Assembly (NCBI GenBank): GCA_003635315.1
Contig: PYJD01000042.1
Coordinates: forward strand, 21,635-85,634
DNA: 64,000 nt
Direction of reading: 5' to 3'
Source: Candidatus Poribacteria bacterium
Lineage (GTDB): Bacteria > Poribacteria > WGA-4E > WGA-3G
Part shown: positions 17,208 to 26,654 of the stretch, in pieces
How the letters are laid out: each line of letters begins with the position of its first letter
Position numbering within the stretch: position 1 is the first letter of the stretch
Made by a program: the position numbers and the translations under genes
Notes under the pieces: generated by a model
The model's database searches: none
What the model saw: only the letters and a program-made list of their open reading frames with translations
What the model was told of the DNA's origin: nothing

Positions 17208-17612
17208 GAGTATGCTATTTTCCTGCCATTTTATTGATGAATCTCTGAATTCTAAATGCAGTAAGTATTGATATAGTATGTAAAATTCTCATCCTGCCTC
17301 ATCAAGCTTTTATTACATCTGGTAATTCTCGGACAATGAATATACATCTAAATTATCTACTTAATATGTCATTTTCCAGAAGCATGCTACTCTGCTATTG
17401 AGGTAATTAGTTGTCTAATTTTTGCATGCTATAACATTATGATAAGTCAACGATGCAATAAATAAAACTTGTAAACACATAGCAAATATGGTATAATTAG
17501 TAAAAGTCATTGATATGGATTATTACGAAATAAATATTATTTCATGAACAGAGGGTATTGAGAAAAGTATCAAACCAACAAACAGTTATGTTACAACCTG
17601 AAAGGAGCTAAG
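17208..17612. other. Intergenic region before the 2-oxoacid oxidoreductase genes
   Basis: 405 AT-rich bases with no convincing reading frame. It holds a good promoter at 17469-17497, which leaves an untranslated leader of about 110 bases, and an AAAGGAG ribosome site just before the alpha-subunit ATG. No terminator for the HEAT gene was identified. Confidence 0.5.
17469..17497 (+). promoter_or_regulatory. Sigma-70-type promoter for the 2-oxoacid oxidoreductase operon
   Basis: TTGTAA and TATAAT are separated by 17 bases, with the start site expected near 17504, about 110 bases before the alpha-subunit ATG. Confidence 0.55.
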
Positions 17613-19406
17613 ATGGCAAAGTACGATTTTGTAGTCGCTGTAGGAGGGGCACCCGGACAAGGTATAGAAACACTTGGGAAAAGTCTGGGACAAATATGCG
17701 CACGATACGGTCTATACGTATACACATATAGCGCATATCAATCCCTTATCCGCGGCGGTCATACCTTCCTTACCATCAGAATCAGTTCTGAACCGGTCGA
17801 AAACCACGGCGATGAGATTGACCTTATTATAGCCTTGGATCGAGACAGCATAGAAAAACATGTACCACACGTCAAACCCGGTGGAGCACTCATTTATAAT
17901 ATTGATGATGTAAAGCAAGAACCAGAACGAGACGACATTCAATTATGTGGTATTCCTTACAAAAAGTTCTCCAGTGGAATTGAAGATAGAAAATTACAAA
18001 AAACCATTTTGAATACGTGTCTACTCGCTACTGCCATGAACATGGTAGGTGCAGATTTAAAGGTGCTTGAGGAGATCATCATTAGTGCACTTCTCAAACG
18101 CAAAGGGCAGGAAGTCGTTGATGCAAATATCACGGTTGCAACTGCAGGGTACGAACACGCCGCTGAACACTTCACAGGATTTGACGCTCAATTTGAAAAA
18201 CAGGAACCTCCCCTTGCCTTTGTTGATGGGAATTCAGCAATGGCTATGGGCGGTGCTGCAGCCGGCGTTAAGTTCTATTGTGCATACCCCATGAGTCCAT
18301 CAACTGGTGTACTACACTGGATGGCAGCCAATGCGCGTAATTTGAATATAATGGTTCGGCAATGTGAAGATGAAATAAGTGTAATAAACATGGTTATTGG
18401 TGCCGCACATGTTGGATGTCGCGCAATGTGTGCTACATCTGGCGGTGGATTTGCACTTATGTCAGAGGCTATCGGAAGTGCTGCCATGATGGAAATTCCC
18501 ATCGTCGTCATCAACGTACAACGGGGCGGTCCATCAACAGGTTTGCCTACAAAAACAGAACAAGGTGATTTGTGGCAACTCCTCGGGGCAAGTCAAGGTG
18601 ATTTCCCTAAGATAATTGTCGCTCCTACCAGTATCATGGATGGGTTTCATACCATGCCTGAGATTTTCAATCTCGTAGATAAGTTCCAATGTCCGGGTAT
18701 GGTGCTTTCGGATCTTACGCTCTCTATGGGATTTACAACCTTTGATCCTGAAACTCTCAATTGGCAACCAGAAATTGACCGTGGCGAATACATTACTGAA
18801 CTTGACCAGACAGATGAAGAATACCTACGTTACAAGATTACTGACAGCGGAGTATCCCCACGTGCTATCCCTGGAACTCCGGGACATGTCCATGTAGTCG
18901 CTACGGATGATCACGATGAAGACGGTGGACTTATTAGTGATGAATTTACAAATCCACATAAACGCCGGGATATCATGGAAAAGCGCCAACGGAAAATGGA
19001 AGGTATTGTTAAACTCCTTCCACCACCAACTTTTGAAGGACCTGAAGACGCAGAGATTACCCTCATCGGGTGGGGATCTACAAAAGGGGTTATCAATGAG
19101 GCTGTACAGTTATTGAATGACGCTGGTACTACCGCTAACCAAATACATTTCAAATGGCTCTATCCCATTGATGAGGATACAATTAACGCAGTACTCGAAA
19201 AAGCAACAAATCCTATTATTGTTGAGTGCAATTACACAGGACAATTTGCACGATTCTTGCGCAGTGAAACTGGATTTAAGGCAGATGGACATATACGGAA
19301 ATATGATGGTGAACCGTTCATGCCACATCACATCGCAGACGGGGCACGTGAACTTCTAAAAGGTAAGACTGACCTATATGTCCCATATCAAGAAATTGTA
19401 GTTTAA
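17613..19406 (+). CDS. 2-oxoacid:ferredoxin oxidoreductase, fused gamma-alpha subunit
   Basis: Together with the beta subunit it decarboxylates a 2-oxoacid to an acyl-CoA and passes electrons to ferredoxin. The first ~190 residues are the gamma domain (GGAPGQGIETLGKSLGQICA, then SYRGGH-like SLIRGGHTFL). Residues from about 200 onward are the alpha pyrimidine-binding domain (DGNSAMAMGGAAAGVKFYCA, TSGGGFALMSEAIG). The layout and 597-residue length match KorA-type 2-oxoglutarate:acceptor enzymes, but the substrate cannot be proven from sequence. An AAAGGAG site lies before the ATG. The beta gene follows after 15 bases. Confidence 0.92.
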   Translation: MAKYDFVVAVGGAPGQGIETLGKSLGQICARYGLYVYTYSAYQSLIRGGHTFLTIRISSEPVENHGDEIDLIIALDRDSIEKHVPHVKPGGALIYNIDDVKQEPERDDIQLCGIPYKKFSSGIEDRKLQKTILNTCLLATAMNMVGADLKVLEEIIISALLKRKGQEVVDANITVATAGYEHAAEHFTGFDAQFEKQEPPLAFVDGNSAMAMGGAAAGVKFYCAYPMSPSTGVLHWMAANARNLNIMVRQCEDEISVINMVIGAAHVGCRAMCATSGGGFALMSEAIGSAAMMEIPIVVINVQRGGPSTGLPTKTEQGDLWQLLGASQGDFPKIIVAPTSIMDGFHTMPEIFNLVDKFQCPGMVLSDLTLSMGFTTFDPETLNWQPEIDRGEYITELDQTDEEYLRYKITDSGVSPRAIPGTPGHVHVVATDDHDEDGGLISDEFTNPHKRRDIMEKRQRKMEGIVKLLPPPTFEGPEDAEITLIGWGSTKGVINEAVQLLNDAGTTANQIHFKWLYPIDEDTINAVLEKATNPIIVECNYTGQFARFLRSETGFKADGHIRKYDGEPFMPHHIADGARELLKGKTDLYVPYQEIVV

Positions 19407-19421
19407 TAGGAGGATTAACCA

Positions 19422-20312
19422 GTGGCGAAAAAAGAAAGACCAATAAAAGGTGCTCCTACAGCGAAAGATTTCAAAGGTGATGTTAATCCCGATTGGTGTG
19501 CAGGTTGTGGGGATTTTGGAGTGTTGAGTGCCCTACAAATTGCTTATGCCAAAACAGGAAATGGCATTCATGATCATCTAACAGTTAGTGGAATTGGATG
19601 TTCGTCTAACCTTCCCGGTTTTATCAACACTTACGGAATGCATACCTTGCATGGAAGATCTCTCGCAGTTGCTACGGGAGCTAAGCTTGGTAATCATGAG
19701 TTGAATGTTGTTGTTACAGGTGGTGATGGTGATGGCTACGGTATTGGGGGCAACCATTTTATTCATACCATGCGAAAGAATATCGATCTTCTTTACATTG
19801 TGATGAACAATGAGACTTATGGCTTAACTATTGGACAAGCGTCACCTACTACTGTGGTAGGTGAAAGTACAAAAAGTACACCCTTTGGTAACTTGGAAAC
19901 ACCTCTTAATCCTGTCGCTATGGCAATTGTCGCAGGTGCTACTTATGTTGCAAGAGGTTTTAGTGCTGAACGTACACAACTTGCAGAATTGATGTACGAA
20001 GGAATGCAACATAAAGGATTCTCCTTTATTGATGTTATCAGTCCTTGTGTGACATGGAAGGATGATGAAATTTTTGATTTTTGGAAGGAACGGGTGAATT
20101 TTCTTGAAAATCATGATACGAGCGACAAAACTGCTGCCCTTGAACAGGCAGTCAAGACGGGTCATGATACCCAAATAGGGTTATTTTATCATGACACAAG
20201 TCGCCTGTCATTGGATCAATCTGAACCCGTATTGGAAACTGGTCCTATGGTACACCAGACTGCAGGTGTTACACCAGAACAGGCTTCTGCTATTATCCAA
20301 CGAATGATGTAA
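19422..20312 (+). CDS. 2-oxoacid:ferredoxin oxidoreductase beta subunit, copy 1
   Basis: The 296-residue thiamine diphosphate-binding subunit. It has the NPDWCAGCGDFG motif near residue 23, the diphosphate/magnesium-binding GGDGDGYGIGGNHF and the following NNETYGLT. Cysteines including those of CAGCG should contribute to the [4Fe-4S] cluster. The gene starts with GTG behind AGGAGG-like AGGAG. The gene is almost duplicated by the next one: about 11 of 296 residues differ. This copy has alanine in CAGCG where the second has the more common proline. Confidence 0.93.
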   Translation: MAKKERPIKGAPTAKDFKGDVNPDWCAGCGDFGVLSALQIAYAKTGNGIHDHLTVSGIGCSSNLPGFINTYGMHTLHGRSLAVATGAKLGNHELNVVVTGGDGDGYGIGGNHFIHTMRKNIDLLYIVMNNETYGLTIGQASPTTVVGESTKSTPFGNLETPLNPVAMAIVAGATYVARGFSAERTQLAELMYEGMQHKGFSFIDVISPCVTWKDDEIFDFWKERVNFLENHDTSDKTAALEQAVKTGHDTQIGLFYHDTSRLSLDQSEPVLETGPMVHQTAGVTPEQASAIIQRMM

Positions 20313-20332
20313 TAAAAAAAAGGATTAACCTG

Positions 20333-21223
20333 ATGGCAAAAAAAGAAAGACCTATAAAAGGTGCTCCTACAGCGAAAGATTTCAAAGGTGATGTTAATCC
20401 TGATTGGTGTCCAGGTTGTGGTGATTTTGGTGTGCTTAGTGCACTACAAATTGCTTATGCCAAAACTGGAAATGGCATTCATGATCATCTGACTGTCAGT
20501 GGGATTGGATGTTCCTCAAATCTTCCCGGGTTTATCAATACTTACGGAATGCATACGTTACATGGAAGATCTCTCGCAGTTGCTACGGGAGCTAAACTTG
20601 GTAATCATGAATTGAATGTTGTTGTCACAGGTGGTGATGGTGATGGATACGGTATTGGTGGCAACCATTTTATCCATACCATGCGAAAGAATATCGATCT
20701 TCTTTACATTGTGATGAACAATGAGACTTATGGATTAACTGTTGGACAAGCCTCTCCTACTACTGTGGTAGGTGAAAGAACAAAAAGCACACCGTTTGGA
20801 AATATAGAAACACCCCTTAATCCTGTCGCGATGGCAATTGTCGCAGGTGCTACTTATGTTGCCAGAGGTTTTAGTTCTGAGCGTTCTCAACTTGCAGAAT
20901 TGATGTACGAAGGAATGCAACATAAAGGATTCTCCTTTATTGATGTTATCAGTCCTTGTGTGACATGGAAGGATGATGAAATCTATGACTTTTGGAAAGA
21001 ACGAGTCAATTCCCTTGAGAACCATGATACGAGCGACAAAACTGCTGCGCTTGAGCAAGCAGTCAAGACTGGTCATGATACCCAAATAGGGTTGTTTTAT
21101 CATGACACCACTCGTCTCTCATTGGATCAATCTGAACCCGTATTGGAAACTGGTCCTATGGCACAACAGACCGCAGGTGTTACACCAGAACAGGCTTCCG
21201 CTATTATCCAACGAATGATGTAA
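20333..21223 (+). CDS. 2-oxoacid:ferredoxin oxidoreductase beta subunit, copy 2
   Basis: A tandem copy of the preceding gene with the same 296-residue length and about 96% identity. Changes include A27P (CPGCG), I137V, S149R, L157I, F218Y, F226S and H278Q (copy 1 to copy 2). All motifs for thiamine diphosphate and iron-sulphur binding are intact in both. Silent differences are scattered, so the copies are real and have diverged for some time. The alpha gene could pair with either. A strong terminator follows 15 bases after the stop. Confidence 0.93.
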   Translation: MAKKERPIKGAPTAKDFKGDVNPDWCPGCGDFGVLSALQIAYAKTGNGIHDHLTVSGIGCSSNLPGFINTYGMHTLHGRSLAVATGAKLGNHELNVVVTGGDGDGYGIGGNHFIHTMRKNIDLLYIVMNNETYGLTVGQASPTTVVGERTKSTPFGNIETPLNPVAMAIVAGATYVARGFSSERSQLAELMYEGMQHKGFSFIDVISPCVTWKDDEIYDFWKERVNSLENHDTSDKTAALEQAVKTGHDTQIGLFYHDTTRLSLDQSEPVLETGPMAQQTAGVTPEQASAIIQRMM

Positions 21224-21238
21224 GAGGAAACTACATTA

Positions 21239-21269
21239 GGGCAGGTATCCAAACCTGCCCTTTCTTTTT
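21239..21269 (+). terminator. Rho-independent terminator after the oxidoreductase operon
   Basis: The arms GGGCAGGT (21239-21246) and ACCTGCCC (21253-21260) pair perfectly around a six-base loop and are followed by TTTCTTTTTG. It closes the alpha-beta-beta operon and separates it from ccmA. Confidence 0.85.
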
Positions 21270-21305
21270 GTAGACACCTGGAATTCCATACCACTGTTAT
21301 GTACT

Positions 21306-22025
21306 ATGCGTCTGGATGCTTTGCAGATAACAAAAAATATTGGACACCTAACAATTGTTAAGGATGTCACACTCTCCATTAACCCAGGAGAGGTTGTAGC
21401 GATTTTCGGTCCAAACGGTGCTGGTAAAACTACACTTATCAAGATTCTGTCAACTCTTCTTCGCCCAACATCAGGGAAACTTAAAATTGGAAACATTGAT
21501 GCTATCGCTGATTATTTACAAGTACGGAACACATTAGGTGTTATTATACATGAGCAATTGGCTTATCCTGTCCTAACACCATATGAAAATCTAAAGTTTT
21601 TTGGACAGATGTATCATGTTGAAGATTTAGAAACCCGTTGTAAGACATTATTAGATGAAGTCGGATTAAATCGTTTTATTCATGAACCTATTCATACCTT
21701 TTCACGTGGTATGACACAACGGTTTATGATTGCTAAAGCCCTCCTTCACTACCCTTCAATTTTATTGCTTGATGAACCATTTTCTGGACTTGATGCATCT
21801 GCAAGACAAATTGTCATTGATCGAATTGCCAAAGAACAGCAAAACGATAGAAGTGTCGTGATTACAACCCACAATATTGATTTGGGTTATCTTGTGGGAA
21901 CGAGATTTCTTTTTATGATCAATGGAGAATTGGAAGAGATAGCTCAGAAAAATGAAATAGATAAAGAAACGTTACAGAAATTGTACGAAGTCAGGATGGT
22001 GGATACTGTTCAAAAGCGGTTATAG
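21306..22025 (+). CDS. ccmA: Haem exporter ABC ATPase CcmA-like
   Basis: A 239-residue ABC ATPase with Walker A (FGPNGAGKTT, about residues 34-43), signature FSRGMTQRF, Walker B ILLLDEPFSGLD and the switch histidine in TTHN. ABC ATPases are hard to tell apart, but the downstream gene is a clear CcmB-type membrane subunit and the ccmEFH cluster is 4-9 kb upstream. I therefore assign it as CcmA, which powers haem release onto CcmE together with CcmB and CcmC. It sits 154 bases before ccmB, and the gap is filled by a miniature repeat element. Confidence 0.75.
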   Translation: MRLDALQITKNIGHLTIVKDVTLSINPGEVVAIFGPNGAGKTTLIKILSTLLRPTSGKLKIGNIDAIADYLQVRNTLGVIIHEQLAYPVLTPYENLKFFGQMYHVEDLETRCKTLLDEVGLNRFIHEPIHTFSRGMTQRFMIAKALLHYPSILLLDEPFSGLDASARQIVIDRIAKEQQNDRSVVITTHNIDLGYLVGTRFLFMINGELEEIAQKNEIDKETLQKLYEVRMVDTVQKRL

Positions 22026-22047
22026 GTGAGTTCAGTAAATTGAGATA

Positions 22048-22175
22048 ATACCATTTCTGGTAATTAAAATCTCATTAATAGAATCTCTTTAATGTAGCAC
22101 AAACTTTCAGTTTGTGTAGTATTTCAAGACATAAATAACACCTAATCATGGGAGAATCATTTATTGAAATGGTAT
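22048..22175. repeat. Miniature inverted-repeat element, ATACCATTTCT termini (copy 2)
   Basis: About 128 bases beginning ATACCATTTCT and ending GAAATGGTAT. The inner arm TGTAGCACAAACTTTCAGTTTGTG is nearly the same as in the copy at 6403-6515. It fills most of the ccmA-ccmB gap and ends four bases before the ccmB ATG, so the ccmB leader consists of the element itself. Confidence 0.75.
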
Positions 22176-22179
22176 AAGT

Positions 22180-22872
22180 ATGAAGGCACTTCGGCAAATT
22201 ACCGCGTTGATTCGGAAAGATCTCAGACTCCAAATAGGCTCTAAGGAGACATTGGCATTAATTTTCGTTTTTTGTGTATTAGTTGTTCTTATTTTTGCTT
22301 TTGCTTTTGGTCCTATATTTCCCGATAAAATGGAACGTGGAAAGTTAACTGCCAGTGTGCTCTGGGCAGCATTCGTATTTGCCGGGATTATTACCCTAAA
22401 TCGTTCATTTATTTTAGAACGAGCACATGGGGCATTACACGGTATTCGACTTACTGGGGTTGATGCTGGAAGTCTCTACCTATCCAAAGTTATCAGTAGT
22501 GTAATTTTCCTATTCCTATTACAAGTGGTGATTACTCCTATAGCCTTGCAGTTGTTAGATATATTTGATGTTGTAACGATTGAGATTTTACTGAAACTAT
22601 TCGGGATACTTATTATAGGTACATTTGGTTTTTGCTCTGTTGGTGTGTTGTTAGCAGGAATATCAACAAGCACCACCGGCGGTGAGAGTCTGCTTTCTGT
22701 CCTCCTTCTTCCGCTTGTAATTCCAATCATTATGTGCGGTACAAAATGCACAGTCTCTATTTTGATAACTGGTGGATTAGAGGACAGGTTATGGTTGTAT
22801 ATGTTAATAGGTTCAAGCCTACTTTTTTTCGCGTCTGCCTACTTGCTTGCAGATGCTGTTATAGAGGAATAA
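22180..22872 (+). CDS. ccmB: Haem exporter membrane subunit CcmB
   Basis: A 230-residue protein with about six membrane helices. The early segment KDLRLQIGSKETLALIFVF and ILERAHGALHGIRLTGVDAG are characteristic of CcmB, the membrane partner of CcmA. The length is normal. There is no Shine-Dalgarno sequence in front of the ATG, because the miniature element runs up to it. CcmC, CcmD and CcmG were not found in the window. Confidence 0.88.
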   Translation: MKALRQITALIRKDLRLQIGSKETLALIFVFCVLVVLIFAFAFGPIFPDKMERGKLTASVLWAAFVFAGIITLNRSFILERAHGALHGIRLTGVDAGSLYLSKVISSVIFLFLLQVVITPIALQLLDIFDVVTIEILLKLFGILIIGTFGFCSVGVLLAGISTSTTGGESLLSVLLLPLVIPIIMCGTKCTVSILITGGLEDRLWLYMLIGSSLLFFASAYLLADAVIEE

Positions 22873-22940
22873 TAGTGGTTCAAATATCAGAAAGAGATGA
22901 TTGACTCTGGTAACATACCCACTCATATCGGAATTAATAG

Positions 22941-24260
<1,320 letters not shown>

Positions 24261-24271
24261 CTTCTATATCA

Positions 24272-24302
24272 ACATTGGGACGGTCATATATTGTCCCAAT
24301 GT
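24272..24302. promoter_or_regulatory. Ten-base-pair hairpin between enolase and the FtsB-like gene
   Basis: ACATTGGGAC (24272-24281) pairs exactly with GTCCCAATGT (24293-24302) around an 11-base loop. No T run follows, so it is not a standard terminator. It covers the farther-upstream start codons of the next gene, which argues that translation starts later, at 24320. Confidence 0.5.
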
Positions 24303-24319
24303 CCTGTAATGGTATTCTT

Positions 24320-24607
24320 ATGCGTATCTTTAGAGTTATTCTACTTATCGTGGCTTTGGCTTTACTTGCTGTCAGCGTCAGACAATTTATGAATGGTTAT
24401 AGTGCATGGCAAGATGCACAAAATCTTGAAGAGGATTTTCAAAAGGAAATTCTAAGACTTGAAAATAGACGAGATGAACTAAAAAAACAGGTCGAATTAC
24501 TAAAGGATGACACCCTCACGAAAGAACGCCTTGTAAGAAAAAGGTTTGGTTATGTTAAACCTGGGGAAATAAAAATAAAGGTCATAAAACCTACACCTGC
24601 TAAGTAG
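24320..24607 (+). CDS. FtsB/DivIC-like septum formation initiator
   Basis: A bitopic division protein: one membrane helix (VILLIVALALLAVSVRQF), then a heptad coiled coil (LEEDFQKEILRLENRRDELKKQ), then the KERLVRKRFGYVKPGE segment typical of FtsB/DivIC C-termini. It should act in the FtsQLB divisome subcomplex. I prefer the ATG at 24320 (MRIFRV). The open frame allows starts at 24275 and 24299, but these fall within a strong hairpin and add no conserved sequence. The position just after eno is the arrangement common for ftsB in many bacteria. Confidence 0.82.
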   Translation: MRIFRVILLIVALALLAVSVRQFMNGYSAWQDAQNLEEDFQKEILRLENRRDELKKQVELLKDDTLTKERLVRKRFGYVKPGEIKIKVIKPTPAK

Positions 24608-24676
24608 TCTTACCAACGATATCTGTTCCTGAATTAGCACTAAATACCCACTACCTGACCATACTCCTTAAACGCT

Positions 24677-24705
24677 TTGCAAAATACGTATATATCAGTT
24701 ATAAT
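24677..24705 (+). promoter_or_regulatory. Sigma-70-type promoter for the glycosidase gene
   Basis: TTGCAA and TATAAT with a 17-base spacer, about 115 bases before the ATG of the NAGPA-type protein. Confidence 0.55.
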
Positions 24706-24821
24706 GTGATAAAACATGATACGATAATACGTAAAAATTCACTCTCCGAACCTTTTTCTTGTAGGTTTGGCATAATCCAATCTAAATATACTGGAGTGAT
24801 ACCGTCAAAGTAGGAAGAATT

Positions 24822-26192
24822 ATGAACTCGGAAAATAGACACCCAAGTCCTTTACCTAAGTTGATTGCTATATGCGGTCTTCTTTTACTGTTTATTCTTG
24901 CCGTAAATGCTATGCGGGTTATTGAAAAGAGAAGGAGACCTACCCCGACACACAACCTTGAAGTAAGGGAAACTAATACACAACCATTACCAAATCCACA
25001 ACCTATTAACGCAGAACCTAAGGAAAAGAATTCAAACTCTGTAAGACGTAGAGATGTACTTACTACGAGACGAGGACCTGATGGTTTTAATCTCTATCGC
25101 TATTGGTGGCGTGGTGGTGCAGCTGTTTATGTGGCTGAAATGGACCGTAATGCTGAAGATCTGAAGTTTGATGTTGAGCTTGCTAATGGACAAATACTCA
25201 GAAGGGAAACAGTATCCAGCGCAACACGACGGCTAAAAAGAAAAGGGATACAGTCTATAGCAGGTGTTAATGGAAGTTTCGGTATACGCGAGGATAACTG
25301 GGGACGAGGTGGGATGATCTTTAACCTCCATATACAAAATGGTGAACTTGTTAGCATCCCAAAACTCATCAATAGATGGGGGTATTCACCACCGACACCT
25401 TGGGGGGAAACAAGTTTTGGCGTCACACCAGATGGTGAATTCCTTATGGATGCAGTTCAATTAAACGGCAGTTTTCACGTTGGAAATGACACCCTTGTTA
25501 TAGACGCAATTAACCAGATCTGTGATTCCTATTGTCCGGTAGTCATTTTTACACCACGTTTTGGTAGATCAACTTTGACCAGACGATGCTATGAATTTAC
25601 ACTCAAGAACCTCACACTTCCAATTACTGGAAAGTATAAGAGTAAGTTTGTTGTTACGGATGTAAATTCAAGAGGGAACAGTATCATACCCTCTGATGGC
25701 GTTGTTTTAGCAATTGAACCACGTTTAGCAAGAAGTTGGTATAAAAAGATTACCGAATTTACAAAAGGTGAATTAGAAATTGCTCTTACACCCAAAAAGT
25801 GGCAAACAGTCAACGAAGGAATTGGCGGGAATCTACGACTATTACGAGATGGAAGAATTGAACCCGAACTTGTGCGGTTTAACCGTACCCGAGGTGGCAG
25901 TGCAATCGGACATCATAACGGAGCACAACGACATCCAAGGAGTGCTTTAGGTTTCAACGATGAAAAATTGTTCCTGATTGTTGTTGATGGCAGACAACCC
26001 GGGTATAGTATGGGAATGACACTATACGAAATGGCAGATTTCTTCAACGACATAGGAGTCAAAAATGCCATAAACTTTGATGGAGGGAGTTCCTCCGCAT
26101 TGTGGACATTAGGGGAAATAGTCAATGAACCCGCACACGGTTATGAACGACCTATCTTCAATGTAGCTGTGATTCGTAGGAATGATGAATAA
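24822..26192 (+). CDS. Phosphodiester glycosidase (NAGPA) family protein, membrane-anchored
   Basis: A 456-residue protein with an N-terminal membrane anchor (about 13-31), a low-complexity linker, and a domain from about residue 110 to the end. The domain carries the NAGPA/DUF2233 features: IAGVNGSFG near the start, and GFNDEKLFLIVVDGRQPG, NFDGGSSSALW and the closing EPAHGYERPIFNVAVI. The family hydrolyses phosphodiester-linked sugars or acts in exopolysaccharide metabolism. An AGGAAG site lies before the ATG. It overlaps the next gene by 11 bases. Confidence 0.85.
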   Translation: MNSENRHPSPLPKLIAICGLLLLFILAVNAMRVIEKRRRPTPTHNLEVRETNTQPLPNPQPINAEPKEKNSNSVRRRDVLTTRRGPDGFNLYRYWWRGGAAVYVAEMDRNAEDLKFDVELANGQILRRETVSSATRRLKRKGIQSIAGVNGSFGIREDNWGRGGMIFNLHIQNGELVSIPKLINRWGYSPPTPWGETSFGVTPDGEFLMDAVQLNGSFHVGNDTLVIDAINQICDSYCPVVIFTPRFGRSTLTRRCYEFTLKNLTLPITGKYKSKFVVTDVNSRGNSIIPSDGVVLAIEPRLARSWYKKITEFTKGELEIALTPKKWQTVNEGIGGNLRLLRDGRIEPELVRFNRTRGGSAIGHHNGAQRHPRSALGFNDEKLFLIVVDGRQPGYSMGMTLYEMADFFNDIGVKNAINFDGGSSSALWTLGEIVNEPAHGYERPIFNVAVIRRNDE

Positions 26193-26610
26193 CTACAGAA
26201 TATATGGATGTGTTCTTTTAACAATCCTGCTCTTTGTCGCCTGCACAAATAGAAATACGCCACAAGGGGTAACGGAGGACTTTATCTATAATTACTATAA
26301 ACACGCAAACCAAGGAGCCTCCCTCAAATTGTGTGCTGGTAGAGCTGAAGAAAAACTTCATGCAGAAATTGCGCGAGTGCAAGAGGTGCGTTCTCAGGAT
26401 CAACCTGTCACGGACATGCCACAAATTGATTATCAACAGACAGGAAAAGAAAGATCAACTGAAGTTGAAGGGGTAATACACGAATTATTTAACTATAAAT
26501 TGACAATTAAGAGTCGAGATGGAAGAACAACACATTCTCGAAATGTTGTGATTACCACTGAAAATATTGATGGACAGTGGAAAGTAGTCAATTTTGATGA
26601 GTATGAATGA
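26182..26610 (+). CDS. Putative lipoprotein, DUF4878-like
   Basis: 142 residues with a signal peptide ending in a lipobox (LLFVACT, cysteine near residue 21), so it is probably lipidated. The mature part has the pattern of small NTF2-like lipoproteins (TEDFIYNYYKHANQG near the start, DGQWKVVNFDEYE at the end). The start overlaps the glycosidase gene, suggesting joint translation. The function is unknown. It ends in TGA, which shows that TGA is used as a stop here. Confidence 0.7.
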   Translation: MMNNYRIYGCVLLTILLFVACTNRNTPQGVTEDFIYNYYKHANQGASLKLCAGRAEEKLHAEIARVQEVRSQDQPVTDMPQIDYQQTGKERSTEVEGVIHELFNYKLTIKSRDGRTTHSRNVVITTENIDGQWKVVNFDEYE

Positions 26611-26654
26611 TGTAAGAAATACGGGGAATACAAAGATTTGCCTATGGAGAATTT

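Noticed and set aside
19422..21223. The two beta genes as an assembly duplication error
   Set aside because: They differ at about 11 residues and at many silent sites spread along the length, so they are two genuine copies.
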